Shown here in pieces: positions 16,625 to 26,513 of a DNA stretch of 32,852 bases. A program made the translations under genes and the position numbers. Position 1 is the stretch's first letter; each line of letters opens with the position of its first letter. Source of the stretch: Aquibacillus albus (GTDB lineage Bacteria > Bacillota > Bacilli > Bacillales > Amphibacillaceae); assembly GCF_016908325.1 (NCBI RefSeq), contig NZ_JAFBDR010000036.1, positions 1-32,852 of the forward strand. The letters are read 5' to 3'. The notes below the pieces were generated by a model, which saw only the letters and a list, made by a program, of their open reading frames with translations, searched no databases and was not told the origin of the DNA.

Positions 16625-16664
16625 CGAATGTTTGTTCGTGTTTCTGTTAAAAATATAGTATAAT
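16625..16664 (+). promoter_or_regulatory. uvrBA promoter with LexA (DinR) box
   Basis: CGAATGTTTGTTCG (16625-16638) matches the Bacillus SOS box CGAAC-N4-GTTCG except for one base in the left half. A perfect TATAAT follows at 16659-16664. The box covers the -35 region, where LexA would block RNA polymerase. This fits the known SOS control of uvrBA in B. subtilis. The remainder of the 16470-16624 gap shows nothing I can name. Confidence 0.75.
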
Positions 16665-16705
16665 ATGATAAGCTTGAATTAGAAGGGAACGGAGGTTGTA
16701 TCGTC

Positions 16706-18688
16706 GTGGAAAACAAATTTGACCTTGTATCTAATTATCAACCACAAGGAGACCAACCAACAGCAATTGCAGAACTCGTCGATGGGGTTCAAAAAGGGAA
16801 GAGAAACCAAACATTGTTAGGTGCTACAGGTACCGGGAAAACATTCACCGTTTCGAATGTTGTAACGGAGGTTAATAAGCCTACCCTAGTCATTGCCCAT
16901 AATAAAACGTTAGCTGGGCAGCTATATAGTGAATTTAAAGAATTTTTCCCAGACAATGCGGTTGAATATTTTGTCAGCTACTATGACTATTACCAGCCGG
17001 AGGCCTATGTACCATCTACGGATACTTTTATTGAAAAGGATGCAAGTATCAACGATGAAATAGATAAGCTGCGACACTCTGCTACATCTGCATTGTTTGA
17101 GCGAAGAGATGTATTAATTGTAGCTAGTGTTTCGTGTATTTATGGTTTAGGTTCTCCAGAAGAATACAAAAGCCAAGTCGTATCCTTACGTGTAGGAATG
17201 GAAAAGGATCGAGATGAACTACTTAGGAATATGGTAGATATCCAATATGCAAGAAATGATATCGATTTTCAACGTGGTACTTTCCGCGTACGTGGTGATT
17301 CTGTAGAAATCATACCTGCGTCAAGAGAAGAGCATTGTATCCGTGTTGAATTTTTTGGAGATGAAATTGACCGAATACGAGAAGTAGATGCGTTAACAGG
17401 CGAGATCATTGGTGACCGTGAACATATTGCTATCTTTCCAGCATCTCACTTCGTAACGAGGGAAGAGAAGCTGAAGCTAGCAATCAAAAATATTGAAAAA
17501 GAGCTACAAGACCGCTTAAAAGAATTTAGAGAACAAGACAAACTTTTGGAAGCACAACGTATAGAACAACGAACAAACTATGATATAGAAATGATGAATG
17601 AAATGGGCTTCTGTTCAGGCATTGAAAACTATTCGAGGCACTTAACATTTCGTGAGCCTGGTTCAACACCGTATACGTTGCTCGATTATTTTCCGGATGA
17701 TTTTTTAATCGTTATCGATGAATCACATGTTACCTTACCACAAATTCGAGGTATGTATAATGGGGACCAAGCACGAAAACAAGTGCTAGTTGACCATGGC
17801 TTTCGATTACCGTCAGCGATGGATAACCGACCATTAACGTTTGATGAATTTGAAAAAAAAGCGAACCAAATGTTATTTGTATCTGCTACGCCTGGACCGT
17901 ACGAGCTAGAGCATACGCCGAAAATGACCGAGCAAATCATTCGTCCGACTGGATTGCTTGATCCCGAAGTGTCTATACGTCCAATAGAAGGTCAAATTGA
18001 TGATTTAATCGGTGAAATTAATAATCGAATCGATCGAAATGAACGGGTATTAATTACGACGCTGACGAAGAAAATGTCTGAAGACCTGACTGATTATTTA
18101 AAAGAGATTGGTATGAAGGTTGCTTACTTGCATTCTGAAATTAAGACGTTAGAAAGAATTGAAATTATCCGTGATTTACGCGTAGGAAAATATGATGTAC
18201 TGGTAGGGATTAACCTGTTAAGAGAAGGTTTGGATATACCAGAAGTATCACTCGTTGCTATTTTAGATGCGGATAAGGAAGGATTTTTGCGTTCGGAACG
18301 ATCACTGATTCAAACCATGGGTCGTGCAGCAAGAAATCAAAATGGACAAGTCATTATGTATGCTGATAAAATGACGGATTCTATGCAAAAAGCAATTGAT
18401 GAGACAAATAGACGTCGTCAAAAACAACAGGCATACAATGAGGAGCATGGCGTCACACCACAGACAATTAAAAAAGAGGTTCGAGATGTTATTCGAGCGA
18501 CAGTTGTTGCTGAAGACGCGAATGAGTATAAAGAGGATACACCTAAGTTAACTGACTTATCGAAGAAAGAGAAAGATAAAATGATTGAAGAAATGGAAAA
18601 AGAGATGAAGCAAGCGGCACGTGAACTGAACTTTGAACGGGCTGCAGAGCTTCGCGACTTAGTATTGGAACTAAAAGCGGAAGGATGA
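16706..18688 (+). CDS. uvrB: Excinuclease ABC subunit B (UvrB)
   Basis: UvrB is the damage-verifying helicase of nucleotide excision repair. It is handed to the lesion by UvrA and then recruits UvrC. The 660-residue protein is full length. It has Walker A GATGTGKT (39-46), the DNA-gripping beta-hairpin region [12 protein letters not shown] (about 92-103), helicase motif DESH (about 338-341), [24 protein letters not shown], and a C-terminal UVR domain for UvrC (about 620-655, ending [18 protein letters not shown]). The start is GTG, with GGAGG ten bases upstream. Expression is probably SOS-induced from the LexA-boxed promoter. The stop nearly abuts uvrA, so the two are co-transcribed. Confidence 0.98.
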   Translation: MENKFDLVSNYQPQGDQPTAIAELVDGVQKGKRNQTLLGATGTGKTFTVSNVVTEVNKPTLVIAHNKTLAGQLYSEFKEFFPDNAVEYFVSYYDYYQPEAYVPSTDTFIEKDASINDEIDKLRHSATSALFERRDVLIVASVSCIYGLGSPEEYKSQVVSLRVGMEKDRDELLRNMVDIQYARNDIDFQRGTFRVRGDSVEIIPASREEHCIRVEFFGDEIDRIREVDALTGEIIGDREHIAIFPASHFVTREEKLKLAIKNIEKELQDRLKEFREQDKLLEAQRIEQRTNYDIEMMNEMGFCSGIENYSRHLTFREPGSTPYTLLDYFPDDFLIVIDESHVTLPQIRGMYNGDQARKQVLVDHGFRLPSAMDNRPLTFDEFEKKANQMLFVSATPGPYELEHTPKMTEQIIRPTGLLDPEVSIRPIEGQIDDLIGEINNRIDRNERVLITTLTKKMSEDLTDYLKEIGMKVAYLHSEIKTLERIEIIRDLRVGKYDVLVGINLLREGLDIPEVSLVAILDADKEGFLRSERSLIQTMGRAARNQNGQVIMYADKMTDSMQKAIDETNRRRQKQQAYNEEHGVTPQTIKKEVRDVIRATVVAEDANEYKEDTPKLTDLSKKEKDKMIEEMEKEMKQAARELNFERAAELRDLVLELKAEG

Positions 18689-18693
18689 CGCAA

Positions 18694-21570
18694 ATGGTTA
18701 AAAAGGCAATAACCATTCGGGGGGCAAGAGCCCATAATTTAAAAAACGTTGATGTAGATATACCGAAAGAGCAATTAGTTGTGTTAACCGGTTTATCTGG
18801 TTCTGGTAAATCATCATTAGCTTTCGACACCATCTATGCCGAGGGACAAAGACGGTACGTAGAATCCTTGTCTGCCTATGCAAGACAATTTCTTGGCCAA
18901 ATGGACAAGCCTGATGTTGATGCGATTGAAGGGTTATCACCAGCGATTTCAATTGATCAAAAAACAACGAGTCGTAATCCACGCTCGACAGTAGGTACCG
19001 TAACAGAAATTTACGATTATTTGCGATTATTATTCGCTCGGGTTGGTCACCCTACTTGTCCGAAGCATGGGATAGAAATTACGTCACAGACGATACAACA
19101 AATGGTAGATCGAATATTAGAATATCCAGAAAGAACAAAACTGCAAATATTAGCCCCCGTGGTATCAGGTAAGAAGGGCGAGCATGTAAAAGTGCTAGAG
19201 AATATCAAACAGGAAGGGTATGTTCGTCTAAGAATTGACGGAGAATCACGTGAGATTTCTGAAGACATACAATTGGAAAAAAATAAAAAACACTCGATTG
19301 AAGTTGTTGTGGACCGTATTGTTGTTAAAGACGGTGTGACGTCACGTTTAACGGATTCGATTGAAACAGCACTACGGTTAGGAGAAGGAAAGGTCATTGT
19401 AGATGTTATTGGTGATGAGGAACTGTTGTTTAACGAGGATCATGCTTGTCCTATTTGTGGTTTTTCGATTGGAGAATTAGAGCCAAGATTGTTTTCATTT
19501 AATAGTCCTTATGGAGCATGTGATCGGTGTGGTGGACTTGGGACCCAGCTTGAAGTTGATTTGGATTTAGTCATCCCGAATTGGGACGTTTCTTTGAAGG
19601 ATGGTGCAATCGTTGCTTGGGAGCCGACAAGCTCTAATTATTATCCGAAATTACTAGAAAGTGTATGTACCCACTATGGCATTGATATGGATGAACCGAT
19701 TAAAAACCTGCCAAAAGAACATTTGGATAAAATTTTATACGGCAGTGGAAAAGAAAAGGTTTATTTTCGCTATGAAAATGATTTTGGCATTGTTAGAGAA
19801 AATGAGATTATGTTTGAAGGTGTTATTGCAAACATTGCTCGTAGATATAGGGAAACAAGCTCCGATTTTATTCGAGAACAAATGGAAAAATATATGGCAC
19901 AAAAATCCTGTCCAACATGTAAAGGGTATCGTCTCAAAAAAGAAGCATTAGCTGTTTTAATTAATGGTTTGCATGTAGGGAAGCTGACTGAGTTATCTGT
20001 TACAGAAGCAAAGGAGTTTGTTGAGTCTTTAACTCTAAGTGAAAAAGAACAGAAAATCGCTCATATGATCTTAAAGGAAATTAGTGAGCGATTATTGTTT
20101 TTAAATAATGTTGGACTCGATTACCTTACATTATCTCGTTCAGCCGGTACGCTCTCCGGTGGTGAGGCGCAACGTATTCGTCTTGCTACGCAAATAGGCT
20201 CAGCATTAACGGGAGTACTTTACGTGTTAGATGAACCTTCTATTGGTCTACATCAGAGAGACAATGATCGCTTGATTGAAACGCTTAAGCGAATGCGTGA
20301 CTTAGGAAATACGTTAATTGTCGTTGAGCATGACGAAGATACGATGCTTGCTGCTGACTGGTTAATTGATATTGGTCCTGGAGCAGGTGAACATGGCGGG
20401 CAAATAGTTTCTAGTGGAAAACCTGAGAAAGTAATGAAGGATAAACGGTCATTGACGGGTCAGTATTTGTCAGGCGAAAAATTCATTCCAATTCCAACTG
20501 AACGTAAAGTACCAGATGGTCGTTATGTTGAGATTATAGGTGCTGAAGAAAATAATTTGAAAAATGTAAGTGCTAAAATACCGATTGGCTTATTTACTGC
20601 TATTACTGGTGTTTCCGGATCCGGCAAAAGTACCTTTGTGAATGAAATTTTGCATAAAGGACTGGCTATGAAACTACAACGTGCAAAGCAAAAACCTGGT
20701 AAACATAAAGCAATTAAAGGGACGGAACATTTAGAAAAAGTGATTGATATTGATCAGTCTCCAATTGGCCGGACGCCGCGATCCAATCCAGCAACCTATA
20801 CGGGTGTTTTTGATAACATTCGAGATGTTTATGCACAAACGAATGAAGCAAAGGTACGTGGTTATAAAAAAGGTCGATTTAGCTTTAATGTAAAAGGTGG
20901 CCGTTGTGAAGCATGCCGAGGCGATGGAATTATCAAAATTGAGATGCACTTTCTACCTGACGTTTATGTTCCGTGTGAGGTTTGTCATGGGAAAAGGTAT
21001 AACCGGGAAACATTAGAGGTGAAATATAAAGGCAAAAACATTGCTGATGTCCTTGATATGACGATTGAAGAAGCGCTCGCCTTTTTTGCAAACATTCCAA
21101 AAATCAAGCGGAAGCTGCAAACAGTATTTGATGTTGGTCTTGGATATATTCGGTTAGGTCAGCCTGCAACAACGCTTTCCGGTGGGGAAGCTCAGCGTGT
21201 AAAATTAGCAAGTGAATTACACCGAAGATCAAATGGTAAAACTTTGTACATTTTAGATGAGCCTACCACTGGTTTACATGTGGATGATATTTCTCGTTTA
21301 TTAGAAGTGTTGCAAAGATTAGTCGATAATGGTGACTCTGTTCTAATTATTGAACATAATTTAGATGTTATTAAGGCTGCCGACTATATCGTTGATCTTG
21401 GTCCGGAAGGTGGCGAACGTGGCGGTGAAATCATTGCTACTGGTACACCAGAGCACATTGCAGAACAATCGCAATCTTTTACAGGGAAATATTTGAAACC
21501 AATTCTTGAAAGAGACCGCAACCGCATGGAAGAGAAACTGCAAATAAAAGAAAAAGTAGCACAAAAATAG
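18694..21570 (+). CDS. uvrA: Excinuclease ABC subunit A (UvrA)
   Basis: UvrA is the damage-sensing ATPase of nucleotide excision repair. It forms a dimer that loads UvrB. It has two ABC modules, with Walker [10 protein letters not shown] (33-41) and GVSGSGKST (639-647), two LSGGEAQR signatures, and zinc fingers CPICGF...CDRCGG, CPTCKG and CEACRG...CEVCHG. The ATG at 18694 is preferred (AAGGA about nine bases upstream). The ATG at 18685, which overlaps the uvrB stop, has its purine run too close. The product is about 958 residues, a normal length. A strong terminator follows 14 bases after the stop. Confidence 0.97.
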   Translation: MVKKAITIRGARAHNLKNVDVDIPKEQLVVLTGLSGSGKSSLAFDTIYAEGQRRYVESLSAYARQFLGQMDKPDVDAIEGLSPAISIDQKTTSRNPRSTVGTVTEIYDYLRLLFARVGHPTCPKHGIEITSQTIQQMVDRILEYPERTKLQILAPVVSGKKGEHVKVLENIKQEGYVRLRIDGESREISEDIQLEKNKKHSIEVVVDRIVVKDGVTSRLTDSIETALRLGEGKVIVDVIGDEELLFNEDHACPICGFSIGELEPRLFSFNSPYGACDRCGGLGTQLEVDLDLVIPNWDVSLKDGAIVAWEPTSSNYYPKLLESVCTHYGIDMDEPIKNLPKEHLDKILYGSGKEKVYFRYENDFGIVRENEIMFEGVIANIARRYRETSSDFIREQMEKYMAQKSCPTCKGYRLKKEALAVLINGLHVGKLTELSVTEAKEFVESLTLSEKEQKIAHMILKEISERLLFLNNVGLDYLTLSRSAGTLSGGEAQRIRLATQIGSALTGVLYVLDEPSIGLHQRDNDRLIETLKRMRDLGNTLIVVEHDEDTMLAADWLIDIGPGAGEHGGQIVSSGKPEKVMKDKRSLTGQYLSGEKFIPIPTERKVPDGRYVEIIGAEENNLKNVSAKIPIGLFTAITGVSGSGKSTFVNEILHKGLAMKLQRAKQKPGKHKAIKGTEHLEKVIDIDQSPIGRTPRSNPATYTGVFDNIRDVYAQTNEAKVRGYKKGRFSFNVKGGRCEACRGDGIIKIEMHFLPDVYVPCEVCHGKRYNRETLEVKYKGKNIADVLDMTIEEALAFFANIPKIKRKLQTVFDVGLGYIRLGQPATTLSGGEAQRVKLASELHRRSNGKTLYILDEPTTGLHVDDISRLLEVLQRLVDNGDSVLIIEHNLDVIKAADYIVDLGPEGGERGGEIIATGTPEHIAEQSQSFTGKYLKPILERDRNRMEEKLQIKEKVAQK

Positions 21571-21583
21571 TAGCTTATCTATC

Positions 21584-21630
21584 AAGAGACTGTCACCAGC
21601 GTATTTACTTATCGGTGGACAGTCTCTTTT
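21584..21630 (+). terminator. Rho-independent terminator after uvrA
   Basis: AAGAGACTGTC pairs with GACAGTCTCTT, extended by ACC/GGT, and is followed by a T run (21627-21630). It ends the uvrBA transcript. Confidence 0.85.
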
Positions 21631-21726
21631 AATTATAGGTTGGAGTACTAATAAAGGTTAATTGCTTTCAGTATCTATCCATTTAAAGCTATAATGGCAG
21701 TATAATAATATTTAAAGGGTGATTAG

Positions 21727-22080
21727 ATGGATCCAATACATATAGAGAAAGTCCAAACTGAACTAGAGAGATATTTAAACAAAGATGTATATGTTCACTT
21801 AGAAACAACGAATGGTGCGTATGCTAGTCATAATGATGAAAATGCATATAATGTCGGTGCATTTATAAGAAATGCAAAGGTTCGCTATAATCATGCAAAA
21901 ATTGTAGGCTCAGGTAATGTTTATCGAGTTGGATTAAAGCTTGATATTGGCTGGGTTTATGCAGAAGGATTAAGTGAATATGAAGTAGATGATCAAAACC
22001 GTTTATTAATGGCAGGGCATGATCGTGAAGGAAGGTTAATGGTAACTTTAGAAATTAGTGAAACTCCTTTTCATTATTAG
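21727..22080 (+). CDS. yojF: YojF family protein (DUF1806)
   Basis: The 117-residue protein matches the YojF/DUF1806 family by pattern (YLNKDVYVHLETTNGAYAS near the start, VGAFIRNAKV, GWVYAEGLSEYEVD). Its partner downstream is bshB2 (YojG), the same pairing as in B. subtilis. The function is not known; the constant pairing hints at a role linked to bacillithiol. AAAGGGTGA precedes the ATG. Two TATAAT sequences (21690-21695 and 21701-21706) lie upstream and could be -10 elements, but neither has a good -35. Confidence 0.8.
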   Translation: MDPIHIEKVQTELERYLNKDVYVHLETTNGAYASHNDENAYNVGAFIRNAKVRYNHAKIVGSGNVYRVGLKLDIGWVYAEGLSEYEVDDQNRLLMAGHDREGRLMVTLEISETPFHY

Positions 22081-22160
22081 GGGTTGATAAAGTGTTGTTT
22101 TGAATTACTATACAATTATTATATTCGTTCAATAATACGCAGTAAGGGAGATGTGTTTTT

Positions 22161-22817
22161 GTGGAAAAACATGTAGTTGTTATTTATCCTCATCCAGACG
22201 ACGAAGCTTTTGGTGCATCAGGTACGATTGCAAAATTTCGTTCGGAAGGAGTTCCTGTAACCTATTTATGTGGAACGTTGGGTGAAATGGGAAGAAATAT
22301 GGGGAACCCAACCTTTGCTAATCGAGAGACGCTACCTGAATTTCGAAAAAAAGAATTAATTAATGCCTGTAACGTATTAGACATAGAATTAGAGATGTTA
22401 GGCTATCGTGATAAAACGTTAGAATTTGAGTCGAAGGCTGAGGTAGCTGAACATTTAAAAGGGTTTTTAGATGAAATTAAACCGAGTCTAGTTATTACCC
22501 ATTATCCAGGGTATGCGGTTCATCCAGATCACAATGCCTTAGGTGCAGCAGCTATCGAAGCGGTTAAACGGATGGGTGAGGCAGATCGACCTACCATATG
22601 GGCACAAGCGTTTAGTCGAACCCATTTAGAAGAATTAGGTGAACCCGACGTCGCTGTTGATATTTCTCCTTTTTTTAAAAAGAAGATGGAAACGATTCTA
22701 GCACACCAATCACAAGCGTCAGGTATACTAGGAGGGATGGACCCAGCAACTGCTGATTTGGAGGCGATTGCGAAGGAGCGTTTAGGAGCAGAACGGTTCT
22801 ACACTTGGAAGTTTTGA
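22161..22817 (+). CDS. bshB2: Bacillithiol biosynthesis deacetylase BshB2
   Basis: This zinc hydrolase of the PIG-L/LmbE family removes the acetyl group from GlcNAc-malate in bacillithiol synthesis. It can also act on bacillithiol conjugates in some species. The 218-residue protein shows PHPDDE (His11, Asp13, Asp14, zinc and catalytic residues) and HPDH (His121-His124). The GTG start has AAGGGAGA about nine bases upstream. The gene follows yojF by 80 bases. Bacillithiol is the main low-molecular-weight thiol of many Bacillaceae. Confidence 0.92.
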   Translation: MEKHVVVIYPHPDDEAFGASGTIAKFRSEGVPVTYLCGTLGEMGRNMGNPTFANRETLPEFRKKELINACNVLDIELEMLGYRDKTLEFESKAEVAEHLKGFLDEIKPSLVITHYPGYAVHPDHNALGAAAIEAVKRMGEADRPTIWAQAFSRTHLEELGEPDVAVDISPFFKKKMETILAHQSQASGILGGMDPATADLEAIAKERLGAERFYTWKF

Positions 22818-22856
22818 TTGTTTAACAGCTCGTTATGGAAACAAGGAGGCTTCAGC

Positions 22857-23948
22857 ATGAATGAAGAGCGTAGAAAAATTTTAAAGATGGTTGAAGAAGG
22901 AATCATTAGCTCTGAAGAAGCGGAGGAATTGTTTGACCAGCTTGATAAAAAAGCTCATCGACATGACCAAGATAATAGTATAACGGAACAAGTAGATTGG
23001 GAAAAAAGTGAAAGCTATCGCTCAAAACAAACACATCAATCAAAGAGTAAAAGAGCGAAAGTGTTAAGTTTTATGGAAGAAGCGTTTACGAAAATTAAAA
23101 ATGTTGATTTGGATTTTAATTTCGGTCCTTTTTTCTCTGTTTCGCATGTATTCCAAAATAACCAAGCAGATTTTTCGGATGTTGAAATAGATCTATCAAA
23201 TGGCAGTTTAGTATTAGTACCTTGGGATGAAGGCGATGTAAGGGTTGAATGTGAAGCAAAGGTTTATCAAGTAGAAAATCAAGATGAGGCCCGACATAAA
23301 TTTTTGTCTTCTGCTGATTTTTCTCTAGAAGATGGAAGGATGCAATTTTTCCTATCTGATAAACAAATCAAGGTAAAAGTGATTGCAAAGATTCCGAACA
23401 GATTGTATGACAAAGTTAGTGCACACCTGTTTAATGGACCAATTACTGCGGAACATATAGAAGTAAGACAGTTTAGTGCAAAAACAACGAATGGATCAAT
23501 CGCTTTAGAAAATGTGAATGGTGAAAAAATTAGTCTGGAAACTGCTAATGGAAAAATTGAAGCAGAAAAAGGTGTAGCTGAAGAAATAGAAGCGGAAACC
23601 ATTAGTGGCACGGTACGATTAGATGGTAAATATAATAAAGTTGATGCGCAAGTCGTTAATGGCAGTATTCATTGTACTTGGGAGGAAGTGCAGCCACATA
23701 CAGCATTTTTAAAAACAACGACAGGCAATATAAGGCTCCATGTACCGAATGATGTTAAAGTAGATGGAAAATTGATAACAAACATCGGAAACATCCATTG
23801 TCATTTAATGGATTATAAGATTGTTGAACAAAAAAAAGATATGGTACAACGCTCACTTTTGTTTGAAGCAAACCAAAATTCAGAAGCATTACTCCATTTA
23901 GAAGCTGAAACGAAAACAGGATCGATTTGGGTATTTCCAAATCAATAA
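22857..23948 (+). CDS. yvlB: DUF4097 / YvlB-type envelope-stress protein
   Basis: The ATG at 22857 has AAGGAGG seven bases upstream; an earlier frame from TTG 22818 has none. The 363-residue protein opens with a short helical domain (ILKMVEEGIISSEEAEELFDQL, residues 6-27). A charged linker follows, then a repeated beta-helix (about 100-363) with motifs such as KTTNGSIALENVNGEKISLETANGKIEAE, typical of DUF4097 and the LiaG/LiaX/YvlB group. There is no signal peptide or membrane segment. It heads a three-gene unit with PspC-type and YvlD membrane proteins, a set linked in Bacillus to cell-envelope stress. The exact role is unknown. Confidence 0.85.
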   Translation: MNEERRKILKMVEEGIISSEEAEELFDQLDKKAHRHDQDNSITEQVDWEKSESYRSKQTHQSKSKRAKVLSFMEEAFTKIKNVDLDFNFGPFFSVSHVFQNNQADFSDVEIDLSNGSLVLVPWDEGDVRVECEAKVYQVENQDEARHKFLSSADFSLEDGRMQFFLSDKQIKVKVIAKIPNRLYDKVSAHLFNGPITAEHIEVRQFSAKTTNGSIALENVNGEKISLETANGKIEAEKGVAEEIEAETISGTVRLDGKYNKVDAQVVNGSIHCTWEEVQPHTAFLKTTTGNIRLHVPNDVKVDGKLITNIGNIHCHLMDYKIVEQKKDMVQRSLLFEANQNSEALLHLEAETKTGSIWVFPNQ

Positions 23949-23961
23949 GGAGGAGATGTGC

Positions 23962-24165
23962 GTGAGCAAAAAATTAGTAAGGTCGAATACAGATCGGATG
24001 TTAGCTGGTGTATTAGGCGGATTAGCAAGATACTTTTCGATCGATGTTACAATTATACGACTCATCTTTGTAGTCGCCATAATTTTTACGGCCTTTTTTC
24101 CGATTGCTCTTCTTTATTTAGCGGCCATCTTTATTATTCCAAATGAAAGGGATGTTTATCGTTGA
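23962..24165 (+). CDS. yvlC: PspC-domain membrane protein YvlC
   Basis: This is a small PspC-type protein of 67 residues. A basic N-terminus with MLAGVLGGLARYFSID, the PspC signature, precedes a long hydrophobic segment (about 30-58) and IPNERD at the end. PspC proteins act with phage-shock or membrane-stress systems. GTG 23962 is the probable start, eight bases from AAGGAGG; the ATG at 23956 is only two bases from it. The stop overlaps the yvlD start by four bases. Confidence 0.88.
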   Translation: MSKKLVRSNTDRMLAGVLGGLARYFSIDVTIIRLIFVVAIIFTAFFPIALLYLAAIFIIPNERDVYR

Positions 24166-24527
24166 TTAAACGTGGGTTACTTACGTTAGTATTAAATGCG
24201 GTTGCCCTTATTGTTGTTGCGCAACTTTTTGATTCCTTTTATTTGGATGGGTTTGGAACGGCATTGCTTGCTAGCTTAATTTTAGCCGTTTTAAATGTAA
24301 TCGTGCGTCCTTTACTAGTGATTTTGACACTTCCAATTACTGTTCTGTCACTAGGTTTGTTTTTGTTTGTTATCAATGCAATAACACTCATGATTACACA
24401 GGCTTTAATTGGAAATGCATTTGTAATAACCGGATTTGGAACAGCCATACTAGCTGCAATCATTTTGTCGATTCTTCAGTTGATCTTAAACCGATTGATT
24501 AAAGACACCATTTTATTAAGTAAATAA
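24162..24527 (+). CDS. yvlD: Phage holin family 4-type membrane protein YvlD
   Basis: The 121-residue, very hydrophobic protein has four membrane segments. The pattern AVLNVIVRPLLVILTLPITVLSLGLFLFVINAI is characteristic of the YvlD/DUF360 family. It starts at a TTG within TTGA, overlapping the yvlC stop, with AAAGGGA upstream, so it is translationally coupled. The family name refers to similarity with holins; a lytic role is not supported here. It probably works with YvlB and YvlC at the membrane. Confidence 0.88.
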   Translation: MIKRGLLTLVLNAVALIVVAQLFDSFYLDGFGTALLASLILAVLNVIVRPLLVILTLPITVLSLGLFLFVINAITLMITQALIGNAFVITGFGTAILAAIILSILQLILNRLIKDTILLSK

Positions 24528-24528
24528 G

Positions 24529-24558
24529 TAGCGTAGGTGCTCACCCTACGCTATTTTT
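24529..24558 (+). terminator. Rho-independent terminator after yvlD
   Basis: TAGCGTAGG (24529-24537) pairs with CCTACGCTA (24545-24553) around a seven-base loop, followed by T5. It separates the yvl genes from hprK. Confidence 0.9.
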
Positions 24559-24571
24559 ACTATTTAGCATA

Positions 24572-24599
24572 GTACATGTACAGTAAAAAATGCTACAAT
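24572..24599 (+). promoter_or_regulatory. Putative hprK operon promoter with palindrome
   Basis: TGCTACAAT (24591-24599) resembles an extended -10. A ten-base palindrome, GTACATGTAC (24572-24581), sits where the -35 would be, so it could be an operator for an activator or repressor. No canonical -35 is present. Confidence 0.4.
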
Positions 24600-24646
24600 A
24601 GGATACAATGAGGCAATCCATAAGGGTAGACATGGAGGGGAATAAA

Positions 24647-25600
24647 ATGGTTAAAGTACGTACACAGGATTTATTAAATCAATTTGAGCTTGAACTTGTA
24701 GCGGGTAAAGATGGCGTTCACCGTGAAATATTTATGAGTGATATCTCTAGACCTGGAATTGAAATGGCGGGTTATTTTAAATATTATCCAAAAGATAGAC
24801 TTCAGCTACTAGGAAAAACAGAATTATCTTATTTTTATGATTTGAAAACAGAAGATAAACGTGATCGAGCGATTCGATTGTGCACGGATATAACACCTGG
24901 AATTGTTATAACGAGAGGGATGGACATTCCTGAGGAGTTGATAAGTGAATGTAATCAATCAGGGGTTCCATTGATGCGGTCTCCTTACAAAACAACGAGA
25001 GTGATTAGCAGGATTACGAATTATTTAGAGGCAAAGTTTGCACCTTTTACAGCAGTTCATGGTGTCCTGGTTGATATTTATGGGATAGGAGTATTAATTA
25101 CAGGTCAAAGTGGAGTAGGTAAAAGTGAGACAGCCTTGGAATTAGTTAAACGTGGACACCGATTAGTCGCTGATGATAGTGTGGAAATTCGCCAGGAGGA
25201 TTATGATCGATTAATCGGAACTGCACCGCCATTAATTGAGCATTTATTGGAAATTAGAGGATTAGGTATTATTAATGTTATGACTTTATTTGGTGCGGGT
25301 TCTGTTAGATCCTATAAGAAAATTTCACTAGTGATTAATTTAGAAGCATGGGATCAAAAGAAACAATATGATCGTCTTGGTTTAGATGAGGATACGATGA
25401 AAATTATAGACGTTGAGATTCCAAAGGCTACGGTGCCGGTAAGACCAGGGCGAAATCTTGCCGTTATTATTGAAGTGGCTGCCATGAACTTCCGGTTGAA
25501 GCGAATGGGAGTGAATGCCGCTGAGGAATTTTCTGAGCGTTTAACGACTATGATTGAACAAGAAAAAAGTGGGGCAAATGTAGATTTAGATTTAGATTAA
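24647..25600 (+). CDS. hprK: HPr kinase/phosphorylase
   Basis: HprK phosphorylates Ser46 of HPr and Crh when glycolytic intermediates are high. It dephosphorylates them with phosphate, making pyrophosphate, when they are low, and so sets CcpA-mediated catabolite repression. The ATG at 24647 ([10 protein letters not shown]) has GGAGGGG six bases upstream; longer in-frame starts are unsupported. The 317-residue protein has catalytic His138 (HGVLVDIYG), Walker A GQSGVGKS (153-160) and the family signature [11 protein letters not shown] (about 201-211). It heads a run of five genes in the order known from B. subtilis, hprK-lgt-yvoD-ppaX-yvoF. Confidence 0.97.
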   Translation: MVKVRTQDLLNQFELELVAGKDGVHREIFMSDISRPGIEMAGYFKYYPKDRLQLLGKTELSYFYDLKTEDKRDRAIRLCTDITPGIVITRGMDIPEELISECNQSGVPLMRSPYKTTRVISRITNYLEAKFAPFTAVHGVLVDIYGIGVLITGQSGVGKSETALELVKRGHRLVADDSVEIRQEDYDRLIGTAPPLIEHLLEIRGLGIINVMTLFGAGSVRSYKKISLVINLEAWDQKKQYDRLGLDEDTMKIIDVEIPKATVPVRPGRNLAVIIEVAAMNFRLKRMGVNAAEEFSERLTTMIEQEKSGANVDLDLD

Positions 25601-25612
25601 GGAGTGAATAAA

Positions 25613-26440
25613 TTGACGTGTAGTGCACCAAGTTTAGATCGAGTATTTCTAGAGCTAGGGCCGTTAACCGTGTACTGGTACGGGGTCATTATTGCAACAG
25701 GTGCTTTTTTGGGATTATGGTTAGCCACTCGAGAAGCTGACAGACTTGGTCTAAAAAAAGACTTATTCGTAGATTTAGTTGTTTTCGCAATTCCAATTGC
25801 AATTATTTCAGCAAGAATTTACTATGTTGTTTTTGAGTGGGAACGATATGTTGGTGGACCATGGTGGGATATTTTTGCTATATGGGAAGGTGGAATTGCC
25901 ATTCATGGTGCTCTCATTGGGGCAGTAATTACAGCAGTTATTTTTGCCCGAGTAAAGAAGGTTTCCTTTTGGCAGCTTGCTGATATTGCAGCGCCTAGTA
26001 TTATTTTAGGTCAAGCTATCGGTCGCTGGGGCAATTTTATGAACCAAGAGGCTCATGGTGGACCAGTGTCAGAAGCTACATATAATAATTTTTTAACGTA
26101 CTTACCTGACTTCATTACAAACCAAATGTGTATAGGTGGGATTATGTATCACCCGACATTTTTATACGAATCGATGTGGAATATTTTAGGTATGATTCTA
26201 CTATTAGTATTGCGTCGGTATAATCCTAGAAGAGGGGAAGTATTTTTAAGTTACGTAATCTGGTATTCTGTTGGGCGTTTCTTTATTGAAGGAATGCGTA
26301 CAGATAGTTTATATATCGTCGGATCTTTACGAACAGCACAAGTAATATCAATCATACTAATCGTGCTGGCAATCGTACTTATCGTTTATCGACGTAAAAC
26401 AGGTCAAGCGAATAGAAAATATAACGGTAAGAAAATATAA
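25613..26440 (+). CDS. lgt: Prolipoprotein diacylglyceryl transferase Lgt
   Basis: Lgt attaches diacylglycerol from phosphatidylglycerol to the lipobox cysteine of prolipoproteins at the membrane. TTG 25613 is the likely start, with AAGGAG eight bases upstream; the GTG at 25604 overlaps that site. The 275-residue, seven-segment protein has the Lgt signature [14 protein letters not shown] (from residue 137), with Arg138 and His98 (GIAIHGAL) equivalent to the essential Arg143 and His103 of the E. coli enzyme. YHPTFLYES and [13 protein letters not shown] are also conserved. It would mature lipoproteins such as the one encoded at 15602-16399. Confidence 0.96.
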   Translation: MTCSAPSLDRVFLELGPLTVYWYGVIIATGAFLGLWLATREADRLGLKKDLFVDLVVFAIPIAIISARIYYVVFEWERYVGGPWWDIFAIWEGGIAIHGALIGAVITAVIFARVKKVSFWQLADIAAPSIILGQAIGRWGNFMNQEAHGGPVSEATYNNFLTYLPDFITNQMCIGGIMYHPTFLYESMWNILGMILLLVLRRYNPRRGEVFLSYVIWYSVGRFFIEGMRTDSLYIVGSLRTAQVISIILIVLAIVLIVYRRKTGQANRKYNGKKI

Positions 26441-26443
26441 AGA

Positions 26444-26492
26444 GGGACAGGGGGACAGGTTCCTTGTCCCAGTAAAGTTCCTTTTTGGGACA
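26444..26492. repeat. GGGACA/TGTCCC repeat cluster between lgt and yvoD
   Basis: Three GGGACA copies (26444-26449, 26452-26457, 26487-26492) surround one TGTCCC (26465-26470), so alternative hairpins exclude one another. GGTTCCT and AGTTCCT recur nearby. Similar short repeats are, as I recall, scattered in Bacillaceae genomes. It lies inside the operon, so it could affect the mRNA between lgt and yvoD. Confidence 0.5.
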
Positions 26493-26513
26493 ATTCAAAA
26501 TGGGGGATAAACA

